Shown here: positions 48,766 through 57,558 of the stretch, piece after piece
Layout of the letters: every line of letters starts with the position of its first letter
How positions within the stretch are numbered: position 1 is the first letter of the stretch
Assembly: GCA_022448985.1 (NCBI GenBank)
Contig: JAKVCR010000034.1
Span: forward strand, 1-64,000
DNA length: 64,000 nucleotides
Reading direction: 5' to 3'
DNA from: Roseibacillus sp.
Lineage (GTDB): Bacteria; Verrucomicrobiota; Verrucomicrobiia; Verrucomicrobiales; Akkermansiaceae
Position numbers and translations under genes: made by a program
Notes under the pieces: generated by a model
Databases searched by the model: none
What the model saw: the letters and a program-made list of their open reading frames with translations, nothing else
Told to the model about the DNA's origin: nothing

Positions 48766-50382
48766 ATTATCGCACTTCGGTCCTTCAGCCTGACGCTCGC
48801 GCTTCGCTATCTCAACCCGAAGCGGACCCACTTCTCGCTCATTACCCTGGTTTGTCTCCTGGGGGTAGCGGTGGGGGTTGTGGTTCTCGTTGTCGTTCTT
48901 GCCGTGATGGCGGGCTTCGAGAGGGAAATCAAGAGCCGGCTACTGGGCTTTTCTCCCCATATTGAGCTTGAGTTGATGGATGGTGGTGAGAAGCAGCTCA
49001 TCTACGACTGGCCGGAGATCAAGGCGCAGGTCGACGGGGTCGAAGGAGTGGAGGAGGCCTATGCCCAATTGCGCGACTTCACCATCCTGGAGAGGTCGAA
49101 TCTCTTTTACCCGGTGGAGTACCGCGCCATAGACACCGAAAACGTGGGCCAGATGGAAGCCCTGGAAGAACTCATCCTGAAGGAGACTTATGGAGGGACA
49201 GCGGACATGGGCCTGGATGAGAAGGCGGTGGTGGCGGAGTCGACGGCCAATCAGTTCGGGCTGATCGTGGGGGACAAGATCCTGCTGCATTCTGCGCGGA
49301 ACCTGCAGCAGCTGGCGCAGGCCTGGAAGATCACGGACCAGCCACTCATTGCGGAGGCGCATGCGGAAATGTTTGCGCAGATCCGCAAGGACCTCCGTGC
49401 CAAGATGTCGGTGGAGAGTGCCAGAGAGGCCTTTGACCTGCAGTTCCTGTCGGCCCTCTATGATTCTCTTGAGGTGATCCGCATTGGGAAGATCCGCGAG
49501 AGCGAACGTGAGGTCCTCAACACGATTCTGCTCATCTTCCAGGCTGGCAACGAGAACGAGGCCGGAACGCTGTTTCTGCTCGAGCCGGGTTCGGTGGAGA
49601 AGGTCCTCAATCAGATCGATATCCTCGACAGGATGGAGCGGGAGGTGGAGGATGGGCGACTGCTACGCGGGATGCGGGAAGTGGCCCTGCCCCGGGAACT
49701 GGAAGTGGTCGGGATCTTCCGCACCAGCCAGCACGTGATGCATCCTGCCGTATTCGTTCCGCTCGCCACTGGGCAGGAGTTGAAAAACCTGGAGGGAGGA
49801 GTGGAGGCCCTGGGAGTCCGGGTTGATGATCCCTACGCGGTTGAAGCAGTTCAGGACCGTCTCAGGGAAATCCTGGGACCCCGGTGGTCGGCGTTGAGCT
49901 GGAAGGATCAGAACCGGGCCTGGGTAGAGCTTATTGCGCGCGAGCGCATGATGATGTACTTTGCGCTCTCTTTCATCGTGCTGGTCTCCGCCTTCTGCAT
50001 CATGGCCGTGATCTTCACTATCACCATCATGAAGAAGCAGGAGATCGGGGTCATGAAGGCACTGGGGGCCACGCCTTTCCAGATTGTGCGAGTGTTTACC
50101 TTCCAGGGGTCGATCGTTGGCTTAATGGGCTCTCTTCTTGGGGTAGGGCTTGGTCTGCTGGTGGTACGTTTCCGAGATCCCATATATGAGTTGCTCAAGG
50201 GGGTGGGCTTCGACATTTTCCCTAAGGATTTTCACGGGATCGATGGGCTGCCCGCCCATGTCAACCCCCAGGAAGTAGTGATTGTGGGAGTGGGAGCCTT
50301 CCTTCTGTGTGTGATAGCGGCTTTGATCCCGGCTTTTCTAACCTCGCGCCGTGATCCGGCGCGCTGTCTCCGCAATTACTAG
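48766..50382 (+). CDS. LolC/LolE-type lipoprotein-release ABC permease (FtsX family), start codon uncertain
   Basis: The product has four membrane helices, one near the N-terminus and three in the C-terminal FtsX domain (for example MMYFALSFIVLVSAFCIMAV and a final helix before PAFLTSRRDPARCLRNY), with a large periplasmic domain between. That is the architecture of LolC/E, which release lipoproteins from the inner membrane for transport outward. The conserved N-terminal block ALRYLNPKRTHFSLITL starts well before the first GTG (48871). The frame is open back to a stop at 48757-48759, but holds no ATG, GTG or TTG there. ATT at 48766 is the first rare-initiator candidate; ATC 48769 and CTG 48790 also exist. 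No lolD ATPase gene is adjacent. Confidence 0.8.
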   Translation: MIALRSFSLTLALRYLNPKRTHFSLITLVCLLGVAVGVVVLVVVLAVMAGFEREIKSRLLGFSPHIELELMDGGEKQLIYDWPEIKAQVDGVEGVEEAYAQLRDFTILERSNLFYPVEYRAIDTENVGQMEALEELILKETYGGTADMGLDEKAVVAESTANQFGLIVGDKILLHSARNLQQLAQAWKITDQPLIAEAHAEMFAQIRKDLRAKMSVESAREAFDLQFLSALYDSLEVIRIGKIRESEREVLNTILLIFQAGNENEAGTLFLLEPGSVEKVLNQIDILDRMEREVEDGRLLRGMREVALPRELEVVGIFRTSQHVMHPAVFVPLATGQELKNLEGGVEALGVRVDDPYAVEAVQDRLREILGPRWSALSWKDQNRAWVELIARERMMMYFALSFIVLVSAFCIMAVIFTITIMKKQEIGVMKALGATPFQIVRVFTFQGSIVGLMGSLLGVGLGLLVVRFRDPIYELLKGVGFDIFPKDFHGIDGLPAHVNPQEVVIVGVGAFLLCVIAALIPAFLTSRRDPARCLRNY

Positions 50383-50393
50383 GAACCCGCATA

Positions 50394-51149
50394 ATGGAAG
50401 TCTGGATTGCTGAGGGAGGGGAAAAGCGGGGGCCGTTTGAGACTTACCAGGTTCGGGAACGTATTAAGGAGGGTGACCTTTCCGGCGACGAACTCGCCTG
50501 GCACAAGGCTCAGGATGGCTGGGTCAAGATACGGGAGATGGACGTCTTTCGCTCGGAGTTTGAGAAATCCCGGGAAGAGAGCCTTAACGCCCTTCCTCCC
50601 CCTTTGCCCAGTCAGCCGGTTCCCTTCCTGCGGTTCTTCGCCCGGTGGTTTGATGTCTCGCTCTATCTGCTCCTTGTGTTCTCGATGGTCCGATTTACGG
50701 GACACAATCTCCTTGATGCGGCCGGGGGTCCGTTTCTTTACCTCTACTTCCTGCCCTATGTATTCCTGGAGGCTGCTATTCTTAACCTCACGAAAACCAC
50801 GCCGGGCAAGTTTCTTCTGGGGATCAGGGTGGTTACTCCAGAGGAGCGAGCGCTCTCTTTGCAGGAGGCCCTGGTCCGGGCTCTGCGCGCCTATATTATA
50901 GGGCTTGGGCTCATGGTGCATCCGTTTTTGACGGGAATCTGTCACGTCTACTGCCTGTGGTATCTCATGCGTTGCAACGAGGCTCCGTGGGACACGGTGA
51001 TAAAAACCAAGGTGAGGGTGGTGGGCCCTCTTCTTTTCCCCGTCCTCCTCTTCACGATGCTCTTCGTCATCATCCTGATGCTGCTCTCTGTCGTCCTGAT
51101 GCCGACCTTTATCGAGATGCGTGAAATCGTTCGCGAGCATGCTTCCTGA
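50394..51149 (+). CDS. GYF-like plus RDD-family membrane protein
   Basis: The 251-residue product starts with a GYF_2-type domain (about residues 1-62): MEVWIAEGGEKRGPFETYQV and GDELAWHKAQDGWVKI. A Pro-rich linker (ALPPPLPSQPVP) leads into an RDD membrane domain with RFFARWFDVSLYLLLVFSMV, and TPGKFLLGIRVV. It ends with two strongly hydrophobic helices. RDD proteins have no single agreed role; some are ion or lipid transporters. It begins 11 bases after the LolC/E-like gene and is probably co-transcribed. The GYF part may bind proline-rich peptides. Confidence 0.85.
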   Translation: MEVWIAEGGEKRGPFETYQVRERIKEGDLSGDELAWHKAQDGWVKIREMDVFRSEFEKSREESLNALPPPLPSQPVPFLRFFARWFDVSLYLLLVFSMVRFTGHNLLDAAGGPFLYLYFLPYVFLEAAILNLTKTTPGKFLLGIRVVTPEERALSLQEALVRALRAYIIGLGLMVHPFLTGICHVYCLWYLMRCNEAPWDTVIKTKVRVVGPLLFPVLLFTMLFVIILMLLSVVLMPTFIEMREIVREHAS

Positions 51150-51195
51150 GCGTGTTGACTCTCCCGGGGCCAGCCTCAATACTGGGGCGAGACTT

Positions 51196-51753
51196 ATGCC
51201 CGGCACGGTTTATTTCGATCTGGAAACACAACGCAGTTTCAACGATGTCGGGGGCTCGGCCAACCTCGGTGAAATGAAGGTCTCGGTAGGGTGCTCCTTC
51301 TGCACGGAATCTGGAGAGTACCGCGTCTATCCGGAAGCAGAACTGGAAGATCTTGTCGACCTCCTAAAGAACGCGAATCTGGTGGTGGGCTACAACCATC
51401 TGCATTTCGACTACGGGGTGCTGGAAGGATACACCGTGCTGGATCTCGGCGCAGTGACGGTAAACCTTGATCTCATGGTCGACTTAAAGGAGACCTTGGG
51501 AAGGCGCGTCAGGCTTGGACAGGTGGCCACGGCCACTCTCGGAACCGGCAAGACCGCAGTGGGAGTGGACGCTCTCAAGTGGTGGCGGGAGCACAAGACC
51601 ACGGGGAGCCACGAGCCTCTCATGAAGATCGCTGAGTACTGTGCGTATGACGTGAAGGTTACCAAGTGCCTTCACGAGTACGGATGTGAACACGGGCACG
51701 TTAAATACGATGACGGCTCTGGAAGGGAGCAGGAAGTGCCAGTGAACTGGTAG
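51196..51753 (+). CDS. Stand-alone RNase H-like (DEDD/YprB-type) nuclease-like protein
   Basis: The 185-residue product shows the DEDD exonuclease pattern: VYFDLETQRSF (first Asp-x-Glu), VVGYNHLHFDYGVLEG (third acidic block), and EYCAYDVKVTKCLHEYG (C-terminal Asp and Lys/Leu/His). This arrangement is that of the predicted ribonuclease H-like domain often fused to DEAD-box helicases; here it is alone. The ATG at 51196 directly precedes conserved sequence; two earlier in-frame ATGs overlap the previous gene. All putative metal-binding acids are present, so it could be an active 3'-5' nuclease. Confidence 0.7.
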   Translation: MPGTVYFDLETQRSFNDVGGSANLGEMKVSVGCSFCTESGEYRVYPEAELEDLVDLLKNANLVVGYNHLHFDYGVLEGYTVLDLGAVTVNLDLMVDLKETLGRRVRLGQVATATLGTGKTAVGVDALKWWREHKTTGSHEPLMKIAEYCAYDVKVTKCLHEYGCEHGHVKYDDGSGREQEVPVNW

Positions 51754-51839
51754 GAGGGAAGATTCCAGGGATCTTTCGGTCAGGGGGCGGGTGGTGCCAG
51801 TTCTGCGATCGGCCTATTTCCTGCGCGTCGAGCGATGAT

Positions 51840-52244
51840 TCACGGTTGGTTGGTCCTGTAACGCTCCTTGGTCTTGCAGAGGGTCCGTTCATTACAGTAG
51901 GGGCAGACGAAGGAGTTGGTGAGGAGGATGTCGCGGGCGACGCGGAGGCGATGACTGCCGAGCGAGCGTTTGGAGCGGCGATTGCGCTGAGCGCCTGAAC
52001 CACCGAGGACGGGCCCGCGGCAGAGTGGGCAGAAAGCGGACCAGGAAGAGATCCGGTAGAGAATGAAGAGCACCAGGGAGAGGAGCATGCCGTATAATCC
52101 AAGGAAAGCTTGCTGCGTGCTGTCGGCGTACAGGGCATAGGCCATGAGGCCCAGGGAGGCGCCGAGGGAGAAGAGGAGGAGTAATAAAAGGAGAGCTCCA
52201 AATCTAAGGGCCCGTACCGACCTGGGAGTTGAGGGTTGGTGCAT
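51840..52244 (-). CDS. Small membrane protein with a C-terminal zinc ribbon
   Basis: The 134-residue product has two adjacent hydrophobic segments (about residues 17-38 and 48-64: FGALLLLLLLFSLGASLGL and FLGLYGMLLSLVLFILY). The C-terminal half has CPLCRGPVLGG and, about 35 residues later, CPYCNERTLC, the four-Cys spacing of a zinc ribbon, with many Arg residues between. No named family. The C-terminal ribbon should face the cytoplasm and might bind nucleic acid or protein. It converges on the RNase H-like gene and is not in an operon. Confidence 0.7.
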   Translation of the reverse strand: MHQPSTPRSVRALRFGALLLLLLLFSLGASLGLMAYALYADSTQQAFLGLYGMLLSLVLFILYRISSWSAFCPLCRGPVLGGSGAQRNRRSKRSLGSHRLRVARDILLTNSFVCPYCNERTLCKTKERYRTNQP

Positions 52245-52480
52245 TTGGAGGGGTAAAGGCAGCGACGGGATGGCGGGAATGGCCCTTTATTATACGGATG
52301 AGGGATCGGTTATGCTTGAAGCCTTGGGGGCTTGAGCCCCTTTCTGCCGCATGAACCGAAAGGGAGCGGATAGCGGGAGAAGACTTTGAGTATTCCTATA
52401 ATGATGTGCGAATTAAGGGATGTGGCGATTCCGTCACCGCCCCCACGGGAATTCAATGCAGAGTTAGTCCATCCCCCCTC

Positions 52481-52588
52481 TTAGACCACGCCCATCATCT
52501 GGAGGATGTTGTAAACGACAAAGAGGAAGAGGGCGAAGAGGCCCCAGATAAAATACTTCGCAGTAGCTTCAATCGATTTACGCGTCAT
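52481..52588 (-). CDS. Possible 35-residue single-pass membrane protein
   Basis: The minus-strand frame from ATG 52588 to TAA 52483-52481 encodes MTRKSIEATAKYF, a basic N-terminus, then about 20 hydrophobic or aromatic residues (FIWGLFALFLFVVYNILQMM) and GVV. This is the shape of small subunits or regulators of membrane complexes. No homologue is recognised. It lies in an otherwise gene-free 0.5 kb stretch between the zinc-ribbon gene and the PAS-phosphatase, and the charge distribution fits an inside N-terminus. Codon choice is compatible with the neighbours. Confidence 0.5.
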   Translation of the reverse strand: MTRKSIEATAKYFIWGLFALFLFVVYNILQMMGVV

Positions 52589-52767
52589 TTGGTGCTGGCC
52601 CTGAAGATAAGCCGGGTCGCCCCGGGAAACAATGCTAATACGCGCCGGGAACGAGGAAGTCCGATCCTACGTTGGTGTGAGTGGACCCAGGGAGACCACA
52701 CGCATTCCAGGCAGGAACCTGAACAAGGGGTTGAGCATGACGGCAGATTGCGATTTAATATCGGTGA

Positions 52768-54351
52768 ATGCCTTATCGGACTGATGATCGTCTGGAGTTG
52801 GCGCTACGCGCGTCCAACGAGGGGATCTGGGACTGGAATATAACGACTGACGAGATCCACTATTCGGGGCGGATTCTGCGATTCCTGGGGCGGCGACGGG
52901 AGGAGATGCCCAACCTTTTCCGGGCAGTTGACCTGATCCACGAGGATGACCGGGACTACTTCATAAAGCGGCTCCGGGAGATCCTGCAGCCGGGGGTCGA
53001 TGATCTCCTGGCGGTGGAACCTCGTATCCGGGTGGCAAAGGGTGAGGGCGATTGGCATTGGTTTCGCATCCGTGGGGTAGTGGTTCGCGATACGGAGGGA
53101 CAGGCCGTGCGGATGGCGGGGTCGATGATCGATATTACCGCGCGCAAGCTGGCGGAGCAGGAGCTCCTTGAGGAGCGCCATCTCATGCGGTTGCTCATCG
53201 ATAATGTTCCCCTCAACATCTATTTCAAGGATCGTGATTCGAAGTTCACCCTGGTCAACAAGTCGATGGCGAAGTGGAACGGCTTCGGGAGCCCGGGGGA
53301 CGTCATCGGCAAGAGTGATCACGATCTCTTTCGGGAGGATCACGCGGATGAGGCCCTGCGTGATGAGCAACAGATTCTCGATACAGGTGAGCCGATCCTG
53401 GGTTATATAGAGAAGGAGACGACTTCCAAGGGGGCTGAAGCCTGGGTCCTGACCACCAAGATGCCGCTGGTCGACCGGGTGGGTGAAATCATAGGGACTT
53501 TCGGGGTGTCCAGCGATGTAACGGAACTGGTACGGACTCAGCAGTCCCTGGCTGAAACCGCAGCGGCCCTGCAGCAGCGCAATGATGAGATGGAAGAGGA
53601 GCTGGCCCTTGCGCGCGAGGTCCAGCAAGCCCTTCTGCCGCATGAATATCCCGTGGTTCCAAGTGGTAGCAAAGGTGGAGGACGCCTGCAATTCGGGCAC
53701 CGCTACATCCCCATCTCCGGATTGGCGGGTGATTTCTTTGAGGTCTTTCCCATCGGGGACCATGCCGCCGGCCTTTTCATATGTGATGTGATGGGGCACG
53801 GGGTCCGGTCGGCCATCATCGTGTCCATGCTGCGGGGACTGGCGGAACGGATTCACCAGGTCGCGACTGATCCCGGCGAGTTTCTTGGACAGCTAAACAG
53901 CGGGTTAACAGCCATTTTGCTCGAGGCGGAGATGACCATGTTCGCAACCGCCTTTCTGGCAGTGATTGATCTGGAAAGTGGGGAGTTACGCTATGCCAGT
54001 GCAGGGCATCCTGCTCCAGTCATTCGTAGCGAAGAGGGGACAAGTGTCCTGCCAATGGGAGGCCGCGGTAAGGGCGCGGCGTTGGGGCTCTTTTCGACTG
54101 CCGATTACGAGACCCACACGCTCAAGTTAAGCTTGGTCAAGCAACTCATGCTCTTCACGGATGGGATTATCGAAGTAGAGAACCGCGAAGGCGAAGCCTT
54201 TCTTCAAAACAGGCTGGTGCAGGCGGTTTCGGAAGAAGAGTGTGTCGGAGTGGAGGCGCTCCTTGATCGCGTGCTTGAGCGGGTTCTCTCCTTCACGGAA
54301 AGCGAGCGCTTTGACGATGACGTGTGCCTGCTGGCGGTGGAAATCTCCTAA
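52768..54351 (+). CDS. PAS-PAS-SpoIIE serine phosphatase
   Basis: The 527-residue product has two N-terminal PAS sensor domains (about 8-130, including LRASNEGIWDWNITTDEIHY, and about 135-265, including LIDNVPLNIYFKDRDSKFTL). A short coiled coil with LALAREVQQALLP follows, then a SpoIIE/PP2C phosphatase domain (about 300-527) with GDFFEVFPIG, FICDVMGHGVRSAIIVSML, YASAGHPAPVIR and LFTDGIIEVEN. The Asp residues that bind Mn/Mg are in place. It should dephosphorylate an anti-sigma-antagonist or a similar target. No membrane helix is visible, so it is cytoplasmic. No partner anti-sigma factor lies in the window. Confidence 0.93.
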   Translation: MPYRTDDRLELALRASNEGIWDWNITTDEIHYSGRILRFLGRRREEMPNLFRAVDLIHEDDRDYFIKRLREILQPGVDDLLAVEPRIRVAKGEGDWHWFRIRGVVVRDTEGQAVRMAGSMIDITARKLAEQELLEERHLMRLLIDNVPLNIYFKDRDSKFTLVNKSMAKWNGFGSPGDVIGKSDHDLFREDHADEALRDEQQILDTGEPILGYIEKETTSKGAEAWVLTTKMPLVDRVGEIIGTFGVSSDVTELVRTQQSLAETAAALQQRNDEMEEELALAREVQQALLPHEYPVVPSGSKGGGRLQFGHRYIPISGLAGDFFEVFPIGDHAAGLFICDVMGHGVRSAIIVSMLRGLAERIHQVATDPGEFLGQLNSGLTAILLEAEMTMFATAFLAVIDLESGELRYASAGHPAPVIRSEEGTSVLPMGGRGKGAALGLFSTADYETHTLKLSLVKQLMLFTDGIIEVENREGEAFLQNRLVQAVSEEECVGVEALLDRVLERVLSFTESERFDDDVCLLAVEIS

Positions 54352-54387
54352 TTTTACGGTCCCAGCGGTGCTGATTGTCCTCTTCAG

Positions 54388-55470
54388 TTACAGACGGCCT
54401 GTGACGAGGGTCCAGTGTTTGGAGGCCACGCCGAAGCCAAGAACATTTGGGCCCTTGGCGAGCATGATGTGGCGGTGTCCATCTGAGTAGAACCAGGATC
54501 CGTAGGCGGAGGTAAAGCTGCCCTGACCTGCCGCGATACACTCGCCGGAGGGGCCACCGCGGAAGCCCGCCTTGCGGGCGCGGTCGGAGAAACTTCGTTT
54601 GCCGGGCACGGGCGAGGTGTGAGAAAAAAATCCCATCCGCGCCATGTCCGCGGAGTGGCCACTGGCGGCAGCGCTCAGTTTTTCTGCCAGCTTGAGCGGT
54701 CGCAACCCGAGCACCGCGCGCTCATAACTAATGAGCTTGGCGAAGTTCTTCTGAGGTGCGCTGGCCCAGCTCGAAGTGTCGTTGTGCTGGTTGGCGGAGG
54801 CAAGGCTGGCTACCTCTGCACGCATGGCGCCGAGGACCTGTGCGGCCTTCATATAGCTACTGCCGTCGAAACTTTCCTCAAGGGCCACCTTCCGCCGTTC
54901 TTCTGTGCTGATGGCCTCCGCCTCTTCCCTGGTCTGGCCCTCGAATTGGGCGAGCTGATCGTGAATCTCCACCAGCGCGTCTGTGATCTCATCAATCTGC
55001 TTGTCGATGGAGGTGGTGTCCGCCTGCGAGAGCTTGGAGGCTTTCTGGTAGAGACCGTCGAGGCGGCCCCATTCCGCACGCAGTTGGTCAATTGCCTGTC
55101 GATCCTTCTGCCAGTCGCGCATCATGAGCGGGTAGACGCGAGCACGCTCCTGGCGCAACTCATCCACCACGCTGACCAGTTCACCGTAGGGATTGCCACC
55201 GCGGTTTCGTCCACTGAGGACATCGGCGAGCCGCCGCTCATGATACTGTCTGGCCTTCTGCAGGGCCTTTCGAAAGGAGGGGACCGCTTCCTTTCCCAGC
55301 AGATGAACACTGCGATAGGCCGCTTGGCGGCGCTGCGGGGTGCTCGACTGCATCCACTGGAGCGCCTTGAGAACAACTTGCTTGGAGGGAGCGGCAGGCT
55401 CCGCAGATTCCTCCGCCCGGAGGGAGATGGGGAGCATGAACACTAAAATCAGGGGGATTCGAAGGCTCAT
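54388..55470 (-). CDS. Secreted CAP/SCP-domain protein with a coiled-coil N-terminus
   Basis: The 360-residue product from ATG 55470 has a signal peptide (MSLRIPLILVFMLPISLRA). Residues about 25-215 are helical and charged with long heptad runs. The C-terminal CAP domain (about 225-360) has LISYERAVLGLRPLKLAEKL, AASGHSADMARMGFFSHTSP, SGECIAAGQGS and YSDGHRHIML, which matches the two conserved His and Glu positions. CAP proteins bind small lipids or act as extracellular factors; the bacterial role is unclear. It is divergent from panD with 97 bases between the starts, and it converges with the PAS-phosphatase. Confidence 0.88.
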   Translation of the reverse strand: MSLRIPLILVFMLPISLRAEESAEPAAPSKQVVLKALQWMQSSTPQRRQAAYRSVHLLGKEAVPSFRKALQKARQYHERRLADVLSGRNRGGNPYGELVSVVDELRQERARVYPLMMRDWQKDRQAIDQLRAEWGRLDGLYQKASKLSQADTTSIDKQIDEITDALVEIHDQLAQFEGQTREEAEAISTEERRKVALEESFDGSSYMKAAQVLGAMRAEVASLASANQHNDTSSWASAPQKNFAKLISYERAVLGLRPLKLAEKLSAAASGHSADMARMGFFSHTSPVPGKRSFSDRARKAGFRGGPSGECIAAGQGSFTSAYGSWFYSDGHRHIMLAKGPNVLGFGVASKHWTLVTGRL

Positions 55471-55567
55471 GATTTGCTGGGGGGTGTAATGGTGCTTCAA
55501 AAACCGGCTGGATGCACGAGGATTTTCGCGTCTTGACGCGGGAGGCTGCGCCAGTTTCCTTGCCGCC

Positions 55568-55915
55568 ATGTTGCGGCAGGTGCTCAGATCCAAACTCCAC
55601 CGGGCGATGATCAGTGAGGCCTCGGTGGACTACGAAGGGAGTATTGAGATCCCTGCCGACCTGGTGGAGGAGGCCTGTCTCTGTTCGGGCGAGAAGGTGC
55701 TGGTGGCCTCTATTACCACCGGGGCCCGACTGGAGACCTACGTTCAGGTGGGTCAGGCGGGAACCGGGAAGATCATTATTAATGGAGGCGCCGCCCATAT
55801 GATTGGGAAAGGGGAACGCGTCACCATTATGGCGTTTGGCTTGAGCGAGGAACCAGTCGAAGCCCGCAAGCTCCTTCTTGATGAAGAGAACAGGGTGATC
55901 CGGGCCAGCGGGTAA
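55568..55915 (+). CDS. panD: Aspartate 1-decarboxylase (pyruvoyl enzyme)
   Basis: PanD makes beta-alanine from aspartate for pantothenate and CoA. The 115-residue product starts MLRQVLRSKLHRAMISEAS and has the self-cleavage site DYEGSIEIP, where the Gly-Ser bond is broken to make the pyruvoyl Ser. The blocks GKIIINGGAAHMIGKG and VTIMAFG are also diagnostic. Length is normal (115-130). No other pantothenate gene is adjacent. It converges on a lipoprotein gene (14 bases apart). Confidence 0.96.
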   Translation: MLRQVLRSKLHRAMISEASVDYEGSIEIPADLVEEACLCSGEKVLVASITTGARLETYVQVGQAGTGKIIINGGAAHMIGKGERVTIMAFGLSEEPVEARKLLLDEENRVIRASG

Positions 55916-55929
55916 CGGCTTTCGCCCCC

Positions 55930-56808
55930 CTATTCTCCGGGTTCGGCTTTGGAGTCGAAGGGCTGCTCTGCCTTGGACGTGTCAGGTTCCGTGCCGGCGG
56001 TGTTCACCATGACCGTTTCCGGCCGTGGTTCAGCAGGAGGCGCGACCCAGTGAACCAGTTCGGAACGCTGTTTCACCCGCACGTGGTGCTCGCCGTAATA
56101 GACGATGTCTTCCTTGATCACGCCAACCTCTTGTGCAAACCACAGGCTACGCTTGAGATAAGTAATGTGATCTTCCCCGGTAACGGGGTGAGGAGAGATT
56201 TTCTTGCTGGTTATCTGGATGCGGGTGGCCTGGAAGGTCCCTGCCGGAACCGTGACTCTGCCAGCCTCGATTACCCTGAAGAGGAATGGACAGTCGGGTT
56301 CACTCCCAAGGGATTCCCAGGCTTGTCCGGGCTGCATGTCCGAGGTTGCGATGGCTACACCTTCTTCCAGAAGGTGTGCCTCCTCGTCCTTCACGTTTGC
56401 GGGGACCCAGCCCCAGCTCAGGATTCCCCCGGGTCCGATTTGATAGAGCTCCTCGCCCATGACTTTCCCATTCTCAGATATGGCGATGGTGGTCAGGGTC
56501 TTTCCGAGGGCTTCGATTTTGCGTTTGCCGGTGCAGGTTCGGACCTGCTCAAAGGTGATGAGGTGGGCGGTGTCGGTACGTTGTGGGCGCAGGGCGGCGT
56601 CGGCCTCGGACAGACGAAATTCGATGGGGATCTCTTTCTGAACCTTGTATTTCCAGACTTCTCCGGGATCGGGAGTGAAGTAGGCGACCGGGGGATCCTT
56701 CTGTTCGCTGGTGGTGTCCGGATCGCCATGCTTTCCGCATCCGGCCAGCCCTGGCAGATAGCCTCCGGCGGCAAGCAATACCAAAATCTTTTTGGGGAGC
56801 GGTTTCAT
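55930..56808 (-). CDS. Lipoprotein of unknown function, last gene of a TPM operon
   Basis: The 292-residue product from ATG 56808 has a lipoprotein signal (MKPLPKKILVLLAAGGYLPG followed by LAGCGKHGD; lipobox Cys about residue 25). The mature part is beta-rich with DPGEVWKYKVQKEIPIEF and VTVPAGTFQATRIQI; the latter is a pattern often seen in DUF3108-like outer-envelope proteins. The last 40 residues are Pro/Glu-rich and disordered. Its ATG overlaps the stop of the TPM-like gene (ATGA), so the two are translated together. The role is unknown; the context suggests an envelope complex. Confidence 0.8.
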   Translation of the reverse strand: MKPLPKKILVLLAAGGYLPGLAGCGKHGDPDTTSEQKDPPVAYFTPDPGEVWKYKVQKEIPIEFRLSEADAALRPQRTDTAHLITFEQVRTCTGKRKIEALGKTLTTIAISENGKVMGEELYQIGPGGILSWGWVPANVKDEEAHLLEEGVAIATSDMQPGQAWESLGSEPDCPFLFRVIEAGRVTVPAGTFQATRIQITSKKISPHPVTGEDHITYLKRSLWFAQEVGVIKEDIVYYGEHHVRVKQRSELVHWVAPPAEPRPETVMVNTAGTEPDTSKAEQPFDSKAEPGE

Positions 56809-57554
56809 GAAATTCGGGGAGGAAGAGAGACAACGATCCGGCCGCCGCCGCTCCAAGCCGCTCCAAGCCGCCGTCGCCAGTGGGTCTCGGGGAAGTGGAG
56901 GTCTGACGGACGACGCCTGAAGAGGCAGATGATGACGATCATCCCGACAGCGAAGAGGCCAAAAGCGGTGGCAATGAAAGCCCGGGACATCATGGACTGG
57001 GGCCGCTCTTCCCCGGGGAGGTGCTGCTGGGTGTTGAGCGCCATGATTTGCTTGCGTTCACGGGCGGCATGGTTTTTCAGGAATATAAATTCCTCTCCGA
57101 GTTCAAGGGCGAGGGCTTCCACCTGGGCCCGAGTGGTACGCTCCTTCATTCCACGCGAAACGGCGTTGTGCAGTGCGAGGCCGGTGGCTTCATCCTCATA
57201 GGCTGTGCTGGCGCGGCCACCGAACACTACGACCGGGCGCATGAGGGAGGAGGGCACGTGCAGGACGACCGTCCACAGGTCGTGGCGGGCCCAGGTCTCC
57301 CCCACCCGTTTGGCAAGGGCTTCAAGAGTCGCCCCGGGTGGAAGTCCACGGTCCCACAGGACCACCAGCACGTCGAGGTCATGACTTGTCCGGTAGCGGC
57401 CAAGTTCTTCCTCAAGGCGGGATTTGCGCTCCTCGCCCAGCCAGCCGCCGACATCAAGGACCTGACCGTCTGGAGGCTGGGGGAAGTCGATGGCCTGGCC
57501 AGCCACCACTCCTGGCAGGAGCAGGCACAGGAAGGTGAGAAAACGCAGGTTCAT
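56805..57554 (-). CDS. TPM-domain secreted/membrane-anchored protein
   Basis: The 249-residue product has a signal peptide (MNLRFLTFLCLLLPGVVAG) and a TPM-like domain (about residues 30-160): GWLGEERKSRLEEELGRYR, DLDVLVVLWDRG and WTVVLHVPSSLMRP follow the YgcG/TPM pattern. A membrane helix near 200-222 (AFIATAFGLFAVGMIVIICL) anchors it with a basic cytoplasmic tail. TPM proteins have been linked to phosphatase activity in a plant relative and to photosystem repair, but bacterial roles are unclear. The preceding gene (57559) ends four bases upstream, and it overlaps the lipoprotein gene by four bases. Confidence 0.8.
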   Translation of the reverse strand: MNLRFLTFLCLLLPGVVAGQAIDFPQPPDGQVLDVGGWLGEERKSRLEEELGRYRTSHDLDVLVVLWDRGLPPGATLEALAKRVGETWARHDLWTVVLHVPSSLMRPVVVFGGRASTAYEDEATGLALHNAVSRGMKERTTRAQVEALALELGEEFIFLKNHAARERKQIMALNTQQHLPGEERPQSMMSRAFIATAFGLFAVGMIVIICLFRRRPSDLHFPETHWRRRLGAAWSGGGRIVVSLPPRIS

Positions 57555-57558
57555 CGTA

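Noticed and set aside
48720-48965. An ATG-starting 81-codon frame entering the LolC/E-like gene
   Set aside because: It is in a different frame, so it would need a +1 shift to make the permease. Nothing slippery is visible, so I prefer a rare initiator or a base error.
52326-52341. A hairpin of six pairs followed by TTT on the plus strand
   Set aside because: No plus-strand gene lies before it, and the T-run is too short. It may be only a GC-rich palindrome upstream of the minus-strand zinc-ribbon gene.
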